64,000 nt of DNA from an uncultured Oscillospiraceae bacterium (lineage in GTDB: Bacteria; Bacillota; Clostridia; Oscillospirales; Acutalibacteraceae). Shown piece by piece: positions 42,448-52,418 of this stretch. Below the pieces are notes generated by a model. That model saw nothing but the letters and a program-made list of their open reading frames with translations. It had not been told where the DNA came from and did no database searches. The first letter of the stretch is position 1, and every line of letters starts with the position of its first letter. The DNA lies in the NCBI GenBank assembly GCA_905192745.1, contig CAJJLZ010000001.1, positions 62,001-126,000 of the forward strand. The letters are read 5' to 3'. Position numbers and translations under genes: made by a program.

Positions 42448-43725
42448 ATGAACAGCACGAACAGCAATTTTGTCACGCCGGTTCCTGCGCGCCGGATTTC
42501 GACCAACGCACGTCTGGAGCTCCGGATTGCCGCGCGGACGGCGGAGAAAATACAGGTAGAGGCGGTTTTTCCCGAACGGACGGCGGACATGGGCACTTTT
42601 GCGATCCGGCCGGGGCTTCAGCTCAACAAGATATATCCGGTCACGGACGGGCTGGTGGGAAAATTCCGGCTGAAGGTCCGCTTCCTGGGGCCGGACGGCA
42701 GCGAACAGGACGCGCAGGATGTTGCCTATGAAATCGTGCGCTCGGATGTCCATTCCACCTGCCTGCTGGACGGATGCTGGACGAGTATCTATCACTGGAG
42801 CGAGGATGAGGCGCGGTATTTCAATAAGGGCCTGAAGGTGCTGACCGACGAGGGGTGGAAGCAGCAGGTGTATTCCATGCACCGGATCGGCGTGACCAGC
42901 GTGCTGATCCAGAACGTGTTTGATTCCCGCCGGTATGTGAACCAGCATGAGATGACGGCGGATACCTTTGACGGGAAGGCCTTTTATCCCTCAAAACTCT
43001 TCCCGACACGGTATGAGCTGGCGGCGTCGGACCCGGTCGAGGCGATCCTCACGGCGGCCGACGAGTGCGATATGGTGGTATTCCCCGGCGTCGGGTTATA
43101 TGCGTGGTTCGATTTTTCGCCGGAATCCCTCAAATGGCATATCGAGGTTACCCGTGAGCTTTATGAGCGGTACGGGCACCACAAATCCTTTTATGGATGG
43201 TATATTTCCGAAGAAATCATGGGGGCGCTTTACCATGGCTATCCTCCCGTGCCGGATGAGAAATACAAAGATATCGTCCGTTTCTTTGAGGAATACTCCC
43301 GTTTCGTTCATGAGCTGACGCCGACCAAACCGGTCGCGCTGGCCCCCAATAACATCGACTTCCACCTGCACGCGGAGGAGTGGGGACAGATCCTTCCGAA
43401 TCTGGATATCCTGATCCCCTTCGCCTTTGCCCGCAGTGAAAACAATATTCCCCAGATCGCGGAGCTCTGCCGGAAGTACGGCACCCATTTCTGGGTGGAT
43501 ATGGAGATCTTCGATTTCCCGTTTGACAATGGGCTGGCGCCCAAATCCTGTGAAAAGCTGATTAAGGAAATCCACTGCTACGACATGCTGGAGCAGGTTT
43601 ACGGGTATCAGTTCACCGGCCTGATGAACGAGCCGGGTCACCGGATGGGACTTGGCCGGGAGGACACGGAAGAGCTGTATACGGAATACGAACGGTATTA
43701 CCAGTCGGTTATCGACAAGCGGTAG
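42448..43725 (+). CDS. DUF4434-like TIM-barrel protein, probable glycosidase
   Basis: A 425-residue cytosolic protein. A small N-terminal beta domain (about 15-105) is followed by a TIM barrel (about 110-420) of the DUF4434 type: STIYHWSEDEARYF, MVVFPGVGLYAWFDF, KSFYGWYISEEIMGALYHG (two adjacent Glu, likely catalytic acid), VALAPNN, WVDMEIFDFP and TGLMNEPGHRMGLG. Glycosidase-like barrels of this family have no established substrate that I know. It is the last gene of the AraC-linked cluster and ends in a strong terminator, so it probably finishes breakdown of the imported sugar. Confidence 0.8.
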   Translation: MNSTNSNFVTPVPARRISTNARLELRIAARTAEKIQVEAVFPERTADMGTFAIRPGLQLNKIYPVTDGLVGKFRLKVRFLGPDGSEQDAQDVAYEIVRSDVHSTCLLDGCWTSIYHWSEDEARYFNKGLKVLTDEGWKQQVYSMHRIGVTSVLIQNVFDSRRYVNQHEMTADTFDGKAFYPSKLFPTRYELAASDPVEAILTAADECDMVVFPGVGLYAWFDFSPESLKWHIEVTRELYERYGHHKSFYGWYISEEIMGALYHGYPPVPDEKYKDIVRFFEEYSRFVHELTPTKPVALAPNNIDFHLHAEEWGQILPNLDILIPFAFARSENNIPQIAELCRKYGTHFWVDMEIFDFPFDNGLAPKSCEKLIKEIHCYDMLEQVYGYQFTGLMNEPGHRMGLGREDTEELYTEYERYYQSVIDKR

Positions 43726-43736
43726 CCACGGGAAAA

Positions 43737-43783
43737 GAGATCCCCCGACCGCGCATTTGCAGCGGTCGGGGGATCTCTTTTTT
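43737..43783. terminator. Strong bidirectional terminator
   Basis: A 16 bp stem (GAGATCCCCCGACCGC with GCGGTCGGGGGATCTC, nine-base loop) followed by T6 on the plus strand and flanked by A's on the left. It ends the plus-strand cluster and the minus-strand gene that stops at 43812. Confidence 0.95.
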
Positions 43784-43811
43784 GCGTTATCCGGGCTTTT
43801 AAGATGTTCCG

Positions 43812-45149
43812 TCAGCCCGCGGACACGGCGGCGCTTCCCGTCGTACCCGCCGTGGCTGCGGCGGTGGTTCCGGTTTCGGAGGAAAGGGTGGTATCGCCGG
43901 AGATCTCCGCCGCCGGCGTGGTGGCTGCGGCGGAAGAACCCTTTTCGTCCGCGACGGAAACCAGTTTCCAGCCGTCCTCGCCCACCCGCTGTACGGTATA
44001 TAGCTGGAAATGGTCGGCATCGGCCGTCGTCGGCTCGATTTGCTCGCCCTTTTCATCGATACCGATTTTGGTGGTGAGCACATAGCCGACCCGCACCGTC
44101 ACGGTATCCCCTTTTTTCTTCAGCTTATCCAGCACCGGAACATACATGGAAGAGGAGCTGGTATTCGGTACATGGTAGCAATCCTGTTCCGGATCGTATT
44201 CAAAGGTGAAGCTCATCCCCTCTTCGCCGACCGTATGGTGATAGGGTACGGCGTCGGGACCATAAAGATAGGCGTAGGAGGCGTTGATTTCCTCCAGCGG
44301 GATCAGCATCCGGGCATTATCGTCCATGGGATAGCGGCATACGTCGGTGTTTTCCCGCAGTTGACGGATCCGTTCAGCGTCGGTCAGCCTCCAGATGGCG
44401 GACAGCAGCAGGGCGTCCTGTCTGGTGGCGTTCACGTCTTCAAAGGCCGAGGGGTTATACTGCATGATCGGCTGCAGAAAATCGTCCAGCTCGGCCCGCA
44501 GCGCGGTGTCGTCCTGAGAGCGCTGAATAGCCTTGATCCCCAGCCCGGCGAGAGAGCCCAGACCGATGATGGCGAGCAGCAGGATCAGGAAGCCGAGAGG
44601 CGCGGCCCAGCGGTGCAGTCCGCGCCGCCGTCCGCTCGGCGTACAGCGGGCGGGGGACCGGACGGGCTCCGGCTCGGAAACCGCCCAGCCGAAGGTTTCG
44701 CTGTTTTCCGCCGGACCGGCGCCGGACGGCTCATCCGTCGGGTCGGCGGGAACCGGCGAATCGGCCGTTTCTGTGGAAGCGGCCGATTTCGCAGCCGCTT
44801 GAGGAGCCGCGTCTGTTTGCGGAACGTTCTTTTGGCGGGGCGCTGAAACAGACGACCACCCGCGGTTTTTCCGGGCGGCGGGGCCGTCGCCGCCGTCCCT
44901 GCTCATGGCCGCCGTTTCCGCTGTTTCCTCAGAAGCGGGGTCCGCGGCGGAAGGGAAGGCGGCGGTTTCCGGAACTGCCGTTTCCTCCTCCGGGGACAGC
45001 AGGGCGCGTTTCTTTCCCGCGTCGCTGCGGCGTTTTCTGGGCCGGTGCGGGGGAACGGGGAAGGCGGAAGGGGCGGCCGGCGCGGTTTCAGCGTCCGGGC
45101 CGGATACGCCGCCTTCCACAGGATTCTCTACTTTCTGCCAGTCATTCAT
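43812..45149 (-). CDS. Disordered-tail single-pass membrane protein of unknown function
   Basis: A 445-residue protein. About 180 N-terminal residues are Ala/Pro/Glu-rich and look unstructured, followed by one membrane helix (FLILLLAIIGLGSLAGLGIKA, about 195-215), an outside domain of about 170 residues (FEDVNATRQDALLLSAIWRL, DADHFQLYTVQRVGEDGWKLV), and a Thr/Ala-rich tail. The end of the outside domain looks like an NTF2-like or similar small fold; I cannot name it. The start at 45149 has GAGG six bases before it; an ATG four codons earlier is possible. It lies 71 bases after proA on the same strand. No function assigned. Confidence 0.7.
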   Translation of the reverse strand: MNDWQKVENPVEGGVSGPDAETAPAAPSAFPVPPHRPRKRRSDAGKKRALLSPEEETAVPETAAFPSAADPASEETAETAAMSRDGGDGPAARKNRGWSSVSAPRQKNVPQTDAAPQAAAKSAASTETADSPVPADPTDEPSGAGPAENSETFGWAVSEPEPVRSPARCTPSGRRRGLHRWAAPLGFLILLLAIIGLGSLAGLGIKAIQRSQDDTALRAELDDFLQPIMQYNPSAFEDVNATRQDALLLSAIWRLTDAERIRQLRENTDVCRYPMDDNARMLIPLEEINASYAYLYGPDAVPYHHTVGEEGMSFTFEYDPEQDCYHVPNTSSSSMYVPVLDKLKKKGDTVTVRVGYVLTTKIGIDEKGEQIEPTTADADHFQLYTVQRVGEDGWKLVSVADEKGSSAAATTPAAEISGDTTLSSETGTTAAATAGTTGSAAVSAG

Positions 45150-45220
45150 GCGAAACCTCATGTCCTTTCCGGGAACGCCGTTCCGGCGCGGGAGGGCGTT
45201 CCTTTTTTCAGGGGATAGCC

Positions 45221-46474
45221 TTATCGGGTCTGTCCGCTGCCGTAGACGATGTATTTTACCGTGGTCAGCTCCCGCAGTCCCATCGGGCCGCGGGCGTGGA
45301 GCTTCTGGGTGGAGATGCCGATTTCCGCGCCCATGCCGAACTCCCCGCCGTCGGTGAAGCGGGTGGAGGCGTTGACATAGACGGCGGCCGCGTCCACACT
45401 GGCGGTGAAGCGCTCGGCGGCGGCGTGGCTGTCGGTGACGATGCATTCGCTGTGACCGGTACCGTACATGGTGATGTGATCGACGGCCGCTTCCAGCGAG
45501 GGGACCACCCGCACCACCATGATGTAATCAAGATATTCGGTCGCCCAATCCTCTTCGGCGGCGGGAAGGACGGCCGGGTCGTTCAGAATCGCCCGGGTCT
45601 TCTCACAGCCCCGCAACTGAACGCCCGCCTGCTTCATCCCGGCGGCGATTACGGGAAGGGCGCGGCCGGCGATTGCTTCATGCACCAACAGGGTTTCCGC
45701 CGCGTTGCAGACCGAGGGGCGGGAGGCCTTGGCGTTTACGGCGATGGAGGCCGCCATGCCGATATCGGCGGCCGCGTCCACATAGATATGGCAGTTGCCG
45801 ACTCCGGTTTCGATCACCGGGACGGTGGCGTTTTCCACCACGGCACGGATCAGGCCCGCCCCGCCGCGGGGAATCAACACGTCGATCACGCCGTGCAGGC
45901 GCATCATGGCGTTTGCCGTCTCCCGTGAGGTGTCGGGGATGAGCTGCACCGCGTCGGGATTCATGCCGGCGGCTTCCAGCCCGGCCCGCAGTGCGTCCGC
46001 AATGGCGGTGTTGGACTGAAGCGCTTCCTTGCCGCCGCGCAGGATGGCGGCGTTCCCCGCCTTCAGGCAGAGGGCGGCGGCATCGGAGGTCACATTGGGG
46101 CGCGCTTCGTAAATGATACCGACCACCCCGAGCGGGACGCGGGTTTTCTGAATCCGCAAACCGTTCGGGCGGCATCCCCCTTCGACAATTTCCCCCACCG
46201 GGTCGGCGAGCGCGGCAACCTGCCGCACCCCGTCCGCTATCCCGGCGATCCGCGCCGGGGAGAGGGAAAGCCGGTCGAGCAGGGCTTGAGTCATCCCGTT
46301 TGCCGCGGCCGCTTCGGTATCCCGGCGGTTGGCGGCGAGGACAGCCTCCTGCCGGTCGAGCAGGGCCTGGGCCATAGCTTCCAGCGCGCGGTTCTTTTCG
46401 CCTGCGGTCGCCGCGGCGAGGGAACGGGCCGCCCCCCGGGCGGCGGCTCCCATCCGATTGAGCAGTTCCGACAT
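45221..46474 (-). CDS. proA: Gamma-glutamyl phosphate reductase ProA
   Basis: A 417-residue NADPH-dependent enzyme of proline synthesis that reduces gamma-glutamyl phosphate to glutamate-5-semialdehyde. Hallmarks: [25 protein letters not shown] (near 110-135), [10 protein letters not shown], and the catalytic cysteine in [18 protein letters not shown] near residue 255; also [23 protein letters not shown] near the end. The ATG at 46474 follows GGAG by six bases. It works with ProB at 49039, but a YfhO-like gene lies between them, which is unusual. Confidence 0.96.
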   Translation of the reverse strand: MSELLNRMGAAARGAARSLAAATAGEKNRALEAMAQALLDRQEAVLAANRRDTEAAAANGMTQALLDRLSLSPARIAGIADGVRQVAALADPVGEIVEGGCRPNGLRIQKTRVPLGVVGIIYEARPNVTSDAAALCLKAGNAAILRGGKEALQSNTAIADALRAGLEAAGMNPDAVQLIPDTSRETANAMMRLHGVIDVLIPRGGAGLIRAVVENATVPVIETGVGNCHIYVDAAADIGMAASIAVNAKASRPSVCNAAETLLVHEAIAGRALPVIAAGMKQAGVQLRGCEKTRAILNDPAVLPAAEEDWATEYLDYIMVVRVVPSLEAAVDHITMYGTGHSECIVTDSHAAAERFTASVDAAAVYVNASTRFTDGGEFGMGAEIGISTQKLHARGPMGLRELTTVKYIVYGSGQTR

Positions 46475-46515
46475 AGAAATCTCCATTCTTTCATTCGAAT
46501 TGGGGGCGGCCGGAT

Positions 46516-48954
46516 TCAAACCGGACCGCCCGCCCGTGTATGACGGCGGCTGTTCCACAGCAGAACGCCCGCAACAGCCGTATAAACAAGAAAACCGGCG
46601 GCAAAAAACAGACTGAGGACGGCGCCCGCTTTGAGGCCGGGCGGCTCAAACCGGAATTCCAGCCGCTGTCCCTCGCCGGGCGGAACCACGATTCCCATCA
46701 TGCCGTAGTTGACGGTGAAGATTTCGGTTTCCTCCCCGTCGATAAAGGCGCGCCATCCGTTGTCGTGAGGGACGCTGAAATAAAGCAGACGGGAGGTATC
46801 GCCGCCGGTAACGGCCGTGAAGCCGGAAGGTCCGGCGGTGAAATCCGTGCAGGCGGTCCGGCGGTTTTCCTCCGCCGCCTCCTGCCAGGACATTGCCTGC
46901 CGTTCCCCGGTGCAGGGGAACACCACGCCCTCCAATCGGGCGGCGGTTTCGCTGTCCAGCCGACAGGCCCGGACCATGGATTCGATGGTTTCGTTGTTGG
47001 CGGCCGTGTCCCGGGACGCGGCGGAGGGGGCGGGGGAGTCGTCGATGAGATAATACCGGTAGACATATCCCATGGGAACATACGCCTCACAGGAATAGAG
47101 GAACCGGCTTCCCTCCGTGCGTTCAAAGACATAGCCGGGGCCGGGGGATCCCGCCGTTTCGGACAGATATTCCTTCACACCGAGAAGGGCGTAGACAGCC
47201 TGGGTGTCGAAAAAGCGCTGCGTATAGGGCGGGGAGGCGATATCGTAGCCGACGCGCCGCCCGAACGCCGTTGTGGCGGTGGACTTAAAGCTGTTGAAGG
47301 TCCGTATGCCGGGACGGTTAAGCACCATGGAGAGATTGTCCAGCCGGGAATTGGCGGCGGTTCGGAAGGAATAGGAGGTCCCCGCCGCGGCCACATCGTC
47401 CGGCCGGGGAGCGACATAGACCGCCTGCTGCCCCAGCGGGATGTTTTCTTTCCCGCCGATAACGCCCTCTCCCATCGCGAGGTAGGCGGCGTAGTTGACC
47501 GCGCAGACGGCCGCCGCCACGCCGACCGTCCGGACAGCGCGCCGCAGGGTATCCTTTTTGATGAGCAGAAACAGAGGGACGCCGTTTATCAGAATCAGGA
47601 ATAAAAGCAGAAACAGATATTTTCCGTCCGTCGCATCGAAGGGCTGGTTCGCCCGCACCGAAGCGAGCAGGGTATCCAGCGTTTCCGGCAGCCGCCCTTT
47701 CAGGAGATAGGCGAAAAGAATTCGCAGCAAAATGAACGGCAGCGTCACCCACAGGGCCAGCCGGCCGAGAAAACGGGCGTTTTTCCGGTACAGCTCCGTC
47801 CGGACGGCGGGCTCCTCGTTGTTCAGCCGTTCTATTGTCCGGATGGTGACCAGCGCCGTCATCAGCACAAGCATGTACCACCAGCGGGTGTAGGACAGGT
47901 TGCTGAACAGAGTGAACAGGCCGTTGCCCAGCGGGACGAGGGTGAGAATCAGCAGGAATTTCGTCAGCCGGTTTTCCCAGGCGTCCCGGAAGGCGCGCAG
48001 ACCGATGGAGACAAAGAGCGCGCCGGTCAGGGGGAGAAACGCGGTGTTGGAGCAGAATTCACTGAACTGAAAATAAACGCCGGAATCCGCGATCCCCTCA
48101 TGCGGAAGGATCAGCCCTTTAATCAGCATCGGAATCTGGGGGAGAAGCGCCAGAAAGCGGGTCAGCCCGCCGAAGGATTCCGACGCCTTGCTGGTTTCCA
48201 GCAGGGTGAGGGCGGAGGGAAGCAGCATAAAAGAAGCCAGCAGTGCGCCGCAGCCGTACCGCAGGATTACGCCGAGAAAAAACGACGGCCTGTTCGGCCC
48301 GCCTTCCTTCCGCCGGAAAAACAGATAGAAGAGAAAGAAAAAGGAGCTTCCAATAAAAAAGTAGTAATTCGTCAGCGCCAGCAGGAAGGTGCAGAAAATA
48401 AAAACGGGGCCGGCGAAGGGCTTTCGCTCCAGTACCCGGTCCAGTGAGACGAGCAGAAAGGGAAACAGGGCGATCACATCGAGAAAATGATAATAAAAGC
48501 TGCTGTCAATGGTGAAAAAGGAGAACGCGTACAGCAGTGCGCCCAGCACGGCGTACCACCGGTTCCGGACATACCGGGCCAGATAAAGGTAAGCGCCGAG
48601 GGCCGCGGTGACATGCTTGAGCAGGAACATAACCGTCACGCCGAGGGTGAACCAGTCGTCGGGCACCAGCAGAAGCGGCCAGAAAAAAGGGCTGCCGTAT
48701 ACATAAAAGGAATAGCTGCCCACAAAATTGGCGCCGAGAAAGGTATTCCAGCTCCAGAACGGCGTGCCGGACAGAAGACAGCGTTTTGATTCCAGCATAA
48801 AGGGAATCTGCTGGGTCAGAAAGTCCCCCCGCAGGAGGATTCGTCCGTTGTTCCGGAGCATCGTGGGCAAAAAGGCCAGCAGTGCGGCCGTCAGGCTGAT
48901 CAGCAGCACACCGGAGGCCGGCCTTCGGATCGTGTGTGCGGGACCGCTTTTCAT
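46516..48954 (-). CDS. YfhO family membrane glycosyltransferase-like protein
   Basis: An 812-residue protein with about 13 membrane helices spread over residues 1-480 and from about 770 to the end, and an outside domain between them ([38 protein letters not shown]). It matches the YfhO family, thought to be GT-C-type enzymes that decorate surface polymers using lipid-linked sugars; in Bacillus YfhO glycosylates lipoteichoic acid (known for that relative). The start at 48954 follows AGGAGG. It is inserted between proB and proA, 84 bases after proB. Confidence 0.85.
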   Translation of the reverse strand: MKSGPAHTIRRPASGVLLISLTAALLAFLPTMLRNNGRILLRGDFLTQQIPFMLESKRCLLSGTPFWSWNTFLGANFVGSYSFYVYGSPFFWPLLLVPDDWFTLGVTVMFLLKHVTAALGAYLYLARYVRNRWYAVLGALLYAFSFFTIDSSFYYHFLDVIALFPFLLVSLDRVLERKPFAGPVFIFCTFLLALTNYYFFIGSSFFFLFYLFFRRKEGGPNRPSFFLGVILRYGCGALLASFMLLPSALTLLETSKASESFGGLTRFLALLPQIPMLIKGLILPHEGIADSGVYFQFSEFCSNTAFLPLTGALFVSIGLRAFRDAWENRLTKFLLILTLVPLGNGLFTLFSNLSYTRWWYMLVLMTALVTIRTIERLNNEEPAVRTELYRKNARFLGRLALWVTLPFILLRILFAYLLKGRLPETLDTLLASVRANQPFDATDGKYLFLLLFLILINGVPLFLLIKKDTLRRAVRTVGVAAAVCAVNYAAYLAMGEGVIGGKENIPLGQQAVYVAPRPDDVAAAGTSYSFRTAANSRLDNLSMVLNRPGIRTFNSFKSTATTAFGRRVGYDIASPPYTQRFFDTQAVYALLGVKEYLSETAGSPGPGYVFERTEGSRFLYSCEAYVPMGYVYRYYLIDDSPAPSAASRDTAANNETIESMVRACRLDSETAARLEGVVFPCTGERQAMSWQEAAEENRRTACTDFTAGPSGFTAVTGGDTSRLLYFSVPHDNGWRAFIDGEETEIFTVNYGMMGIVVPPGEGQRLEFRFEPPGLKAGAVLSLFFAAGFLVYTAVAGVLLWNSRRHTRAGGPV

Positions 48955-49038
48955 AGCGTTTTCCTCCTGTTCCACCGATTGCCGCTATGCAGGCCGGTCC
49001 GGATGAGACGCCGCCCTGTATGCCAAGGCCGACCGGGC

Positions 49039-49881
49039 TCAATTTCCCGCGCGGAAGAGGGTGCCGACCGGCTCGCCGTCGAAGAGGTCGTAAAGGCAGC
49101 GGGGATTCGCGCCGTTCATGACAACGGCGGGAATGCCGGCGTTTGTGGCGATTTCCGCCGCGTTCAGCTTGGTAATCATCCCGCCGGTTCCCCGGGCGGA
49201 GCCGGCCCCGCTGGCCGCGCCGCGCAGAGTGTCGTCGATTTTCTCCACCACCGGGATGCGCTTCGCGTCGGCATGGGAGCGGGGATCGGCGGTATACAGC
49301 CCGTCGATGTCGGTGAGCATCACCAGCGCGTCGGCTTCGGTCAGCACGGCGACGATGGCCGACAGGGTGTCGTTGTCGCCGAAGGTACGGCTTTCCGCCG
49401 ACTCGATCTCCTCATAGGAAACGGTGTCGTTTTCGTTCACGATCGGCACCGCGCCGTATTCCAGCAGCCGGTTGATCGTGTTGACCACATTCCGCTTGCG
49501 CTGCTCGTCCTCTACCACGTCGAGGGTGAGCAGCACCTGGGCGGTCACATGCCCGTATGTAGAAAATTGCTTGTCGTAGCTGTACATCAGCTCACACTGG
49601 CCGACCGCGGCGGCGGCCTGTTTGCCTACCACGTCCTTCGGGCGTTCCTTCAGCCCAAGCTGGCCGGTGCCTACCCCGATCGCGCCGGAGGTCACCAGAA
49701 TCAGTTCTTTTCCGGAATTCTTGATATCCGACAGCACCCGCACCAGCGTTTCGATCCGCCGGAGATTCAGCCGTCCGTTTTCATAGGTGAGGGTCGAGGT
49801 GCCGACCTTCACGACCACCCGTTTTGCCCGGGTAATGGCGTTGGAACCCGCGTCCGGGGACATTGTTGTCACGTCCGTCAC
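49039..49881 (-). CDS. proB: Glutamate 5-kinase ProB
   Basis: A 280-residue first enzyme of proline synthesis. It is an amino-acid kinase: VVVKVGTSTLTYENGRLNL, VTSGAIGVGTGQLGL, PIVNENDTVSYEE and DIDGLYTADPRSH with GTGGMITKLNAAEIAT near the end. It lacks the C-terminal PUA domain that longer ProB proteins have; short forms are known. The start is uncertain: GTG at 49881, with AGGAT directly upstream, or ATG at 49863. It has a promoter with -10 TATAAT about 50 bases upstream. Feedback inhibition by proline is expected for the family. Confidence 0.95.
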   Translation of the reverse strand: MTDVTTMSPDAGSNAITRAKRVVVKVGTSTLTYENGRLNLRRIETLVRVLSDIKNSGKELILVTSGAIGVGTGQLGLKERPKDVVGKQAAAAVGQCELMYSYDKQFSTYGHVTAQVLLTLDVVEDEQRKRNVVNTINRLLEYGAVPIVNENDTVSYEEIESAESRTFGDNDTLSAIVAVLTEADALVMLTDIDGLYTADPRSHADAKRIPVVEKIDDTLRGAASGAGSARGTGGMITKLNAAEIATNAGIPAVVMNGANPRCLYDLFDGEPVGTLFRAGN

Positions 49882-49929
49882 ATCCTGTAGTTATTCTTTA
49901 TGGGATTGCTTTTCTTTTCCAGTGTAGTT

Positions 49930-49958
49930 ATTATAACAAGCGTTTGGAAGGACTGCAA
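49930..49958 (-). promoter_or_regulatory. Promoter of proB
   Basis: On the minus strand, TTGCAG (49958-49953) and TATAAT (49935-49930) are 17 bases apart with TGT just before the -10 (extended -10). The start would lie about 40 bases before the proB start codon. Confidence 0.7.
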
Positions 49959-50002
49959 GCAAAACCGGCCGCGGCCTGCAAAAAGTCCGCGGGGCGGCTG
50001 AA

Positions 50003-51253
50003 TCATGTCCGCAGAAAGGGCGCGTAGAACTCCCGCGTTTTAACATCCCCGGCGACTGAAAGGGCCCGGCGGGGGTCGGCGAGAAGTTCCTCCGCCAGCG
50101 CGTTTATATCCCGTACCGTCAGCCGGTTCAGTGCGGCCAGCACCTCCGCCGGGTCCACCGCGCGGCCCTCCAGCAGCTCGTTCCGGCCGATGTAGGAAGC
50201 CTGCGCGGCCACCGTTTCCAGCCCCAGAATGAAGGAGGCTTTTACCTGCGCGTGGGCGCGGGCGAACTCCTCCTCCGTAATGGAGCCGGGCAGCCCGCGC
50301 AGCACGGCGAGGATTTCGGTCAGCACCTGCTCCTGCTGATCGGCGGAAAAGGAAGCGGCCACTGTGAACAGCCCCGCCCCCTGATTGGAATAGGCGGCGC
50401 TGTATACCGAATAGGCGAGACCCAGCTCCTCCCGCAGCCGCTGGAACAGGCGGGAGGACGCGCCCCCGCCCGCGATGAAGTTCAGCAGAGTCATCGCATA
50501 CCGGCGCGGATCCCCGAAGGGCAGACCGGGCAGGGCGAGGGTCAGGCTGGTCTGCTCGAATTCCTTCCGGTTCAGGGCCAGCGAAGGGGCAAACGCGGGC
50601 GCGTCCAGCGTCGGGTTTCCCGTCCCGCGGGGCAGGGCGCCGAGGGTGTCTTTCAGCAGGGAGAGCATCCCCTCCCGGTCAAAGCCGCCCGCCGCCACCG
50701 CGATCATCCGTTCCGGCGTGTAGTGGGCGGAAAGATACCGCCGCAGATCGTCCGGGGCGAGGGCGGATACCGTCCCGGGCAGGCCGCAGATGGTGCGGCC
50801 GAGCGGGGAATCCGGCCAGACGGCGGCGCAGAGGGCTTCATGCGCCACGTCCTCGCCGCTGTCCTCGTACATCGCCATTTCATCCAGGATCACGCCCCGT
50901 TCCCGCTCCATGTCCTCCCCGTCCAGCCGGGGAGAGGTCAGCATATCGCAGAGGATGTCCATCGCCTGCACGGCGTTTTCCGAAAGGCACTGGGCGTAAT
51001 ACCGGGTGTATTCCTTGGCGGTATAGGCGTTGACGCTGCCGCCCAGCCGATCCATCTCCTCCGATATGGCCCGGGCCGAGCGGCGGCTCGTCCCTTTAAA
51101 CAGCATATGCTCGATAAAATGGGATATACCCTGCTCCGGCTTTTCCTCATGCCGGGAACCGGCGGCCACCCATACCCCCACCGAAGCGGAGCGGGCGGCG
51201 CCGATCGGGAGCAACAGAATCCGCAGCCCGTTTTCCAGTGTGATTTTTTCCAT
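50003..51253 (-). CDS. M16 family zinc metallopeptidase (processing-protease type)
   Basis: A 416-residue M16 peptidase. The inverted zinc motif HFIEHMLFKG (HxxEH, near residue 45-54) and the third ligand E in the following 70-80 residues (MERERGVILDEMAMYED) are present. A second M16 domain half (about 215-400) has GLAYSVYSAAYSNQGAGLFTVAAS. Bacterial members of this length act singly in the cytoplasm on small peptides. It follows the ZIP transporter by 36 bases and shares its operon. Length and motif completeness indicate an active enzyme. Confidence 0.94.
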   Translation of the reverse strand: MEKITLENGLRILLLPIGAARSASVGVWVAAGSRHEEKPEQGISHFIEHMLFKGTSRRSARAISEEMDRLGGSVNAYTAKEYTRYYAQCLSENAVQAMDILCDMLTSPRLDGEDMERERGVILDEMAMYEDSGEDVAHEALCAAVWPDSPLGRTICGLPGTVSALAPDDLRRYLSAHYTPERMIAVAAGGFDREGMLSLLKDTLGALPRGTGNPTLDAPAFAPSLALNRKEFEQTSLTLALPGLPFGDPRRYAMTLLNFIAGGGASSRLFQRLREELGLAYSVYSAAYSNQGAGLFTVAASFSADQQEQVLTEILAVLRGLPGSITEEEFARAHAQVKASFILGLETVAAQASYIGRNELLEGRAVDPAEVLAALNRLTVRDINALAEELLADPRRALSVAGDVKTREFYAPFLRT

Positions 51254-51289
51254 TCGTAAGTTCCGCCTTTCTGTGTGTTGGGGATGCGG

Positions 51290-52084
51290 TCAGCCGCCGA
51301 GCACGCCCATCAGAGCCATGATCCAGAAGCCGGCGAGGAAGCCGTAGGTCGCCGTGTGGCCATGCTCTTCCCGGAAGGACTGGGATTCGGGAATCAGTTC
51401 TTCCACTACGATAAAGATCATCGCGCCGGCCGCCACGCTGAGCAGCAGGGGCATGATTACCCCGCCGAGGGAGGAGAGCAGGGAGGTGAACAGAAACCCC
51501 AGCAGGGCGGCCGCCGGTTCCGCGAAACTGGCGAGAAGGCCCAGCCGATGGCATCTTTTCCGGTCGGCTCCCCCCTGACGCAGGGGGAGAACCACCGCCA
51601 GCCCTTCCGGAAAGTTCTGAAGAGCCAGTCCCAGCCCGAACATCAGCGCGCCGGTCCAGGTCATGCCCGCGTCCCCCATCGCCGCCGCGATTACGACACC
51701 GAGCGCCAGTCCTTCCGGGATATTGTGCAGCGCAACGGCCAGCACCAGCAGCATCGGGCGGGAGAGATGGCTGGCATGGCCCTCCGGCGACGATTCCTCC
51801 GGATGCTGGTGGGGGACCAGCCGGTCGAGCAGCAGCATCCCCGCGCAGCCCAGAAGGAAACCGGCGGTCACCACCGCCGCGCTCCGCAGGCCGGTCCCCA
51901 TCTCCCCAAAGGCGGGCAGAATCAGCGACCAGATGGAAGCCGCGATCATTACGCCGGCGGCAAAGCCGAGCAGTCCGCCCTGTTTCCGGTTCGTATCCAG
52001 CCGCAGGTTTACGGCGGCAAGGGAACCGCCGTAGGTCGCCATCCACGGCACGATCATCAATAATGCAAATAAATCCCAACGCAT
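51290..52084 (-). CDS. ZIP family divalent metal transporter
   Basis: A 264-residue membrane protein with about eight helices and the ZIP signature: ALHNIPEGLALG (helix 4) and ALQNFPEGLAVVLPL (helix 5), which carry the metal-binding HNxPEG pattern. A histidine-rich loop (HQHPEESSPEGHASH) lies between helices 3 and 4, as in ZIP proteins. The likely cargo is zinc or another divalent metal, probably influx. The start at 52084 has AAGGATGGG upstream. It is the first gene of the unit with the M16 zinc peptidase, which suggests a link through metal supply (inference). Confidence 0.9.
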   Translation of the reverse strand: MRWDLFALLMIVPWMATYGGSLAAVNLRLDTNRKQGGLLGFAAGVMIAASIWSLILPAFGEMGTGLRSAAVVTAGFLLGCAGMLLLDRLVPHQHPEESSPEGHASHLSRPMLLVLAVALHNIPEGLALGVVIAAAMGDAGMTWTGALMFGLGLALQNFPEGLAVVLPLRQGGADRKRCHRLGLLASFAEPAAALLGFLFTSLLSSLGGVIMPLLLSVAAGAMIFIVVEELIPESQSFREEHGHTATYGFLAGFWIMALMGVLGG

Positions 52085-52290
52085 AGGAATCCCATCCTTC
52101 ATTTGCAGCCGTTTTCTCAGCCGTTTTTTTATCCGGAAGCCGGGAAAGCGGCTCGCAGCGGAAATACACGGTTCAGTATAGCATATTTTTCGGGAAAAGC
52201 GGAAGGAAATAGGGAGATACGGAGAAAAATAAATCCGGCAGAGTCAAGCGGGGCCGAAACAAAATACATGAAAAATTCCGCGGCGAACCC

Positions 52291-52319
52291 TTGCAATCCG
52301 AATAAAAACGTGGTATACT
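52291..52319 (+). promoter_or_regulatory. Promoter of the rimP-nusA-infB operon
   Basis: TTGCAA (52291-52296) and TATACT (52314-52319) are 17 bases apart with TGG immediately before the -10 (extended -10). It drives the whole translation operon. Confidence 0.75.
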
Positions 52320-52347
52320 ACCATCGTTTAATACGTTATGGTAAAGG

Positions 52348-52372
52348 AAAGAGTGGGGCGACCCGCTCTTTT
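52348..52372 (+). other. Leader hairpin with GNRA loop before rimP
   Basis: AAAGAG-T-GGG pairs with CCC-G-CTCTTT around a GCGA tetraloop; a T-rich run follows. It starts about 20 bases after the expected transcript start. Shape and position suit an attenuator, but there is no direct evidence. Confidence 0.5.
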
Positions 52373-52418
52373 GTCTTTGTTCGGCCGGATTTCCCGCCGG
52401 GCAGGAAAGGACGGCCTT

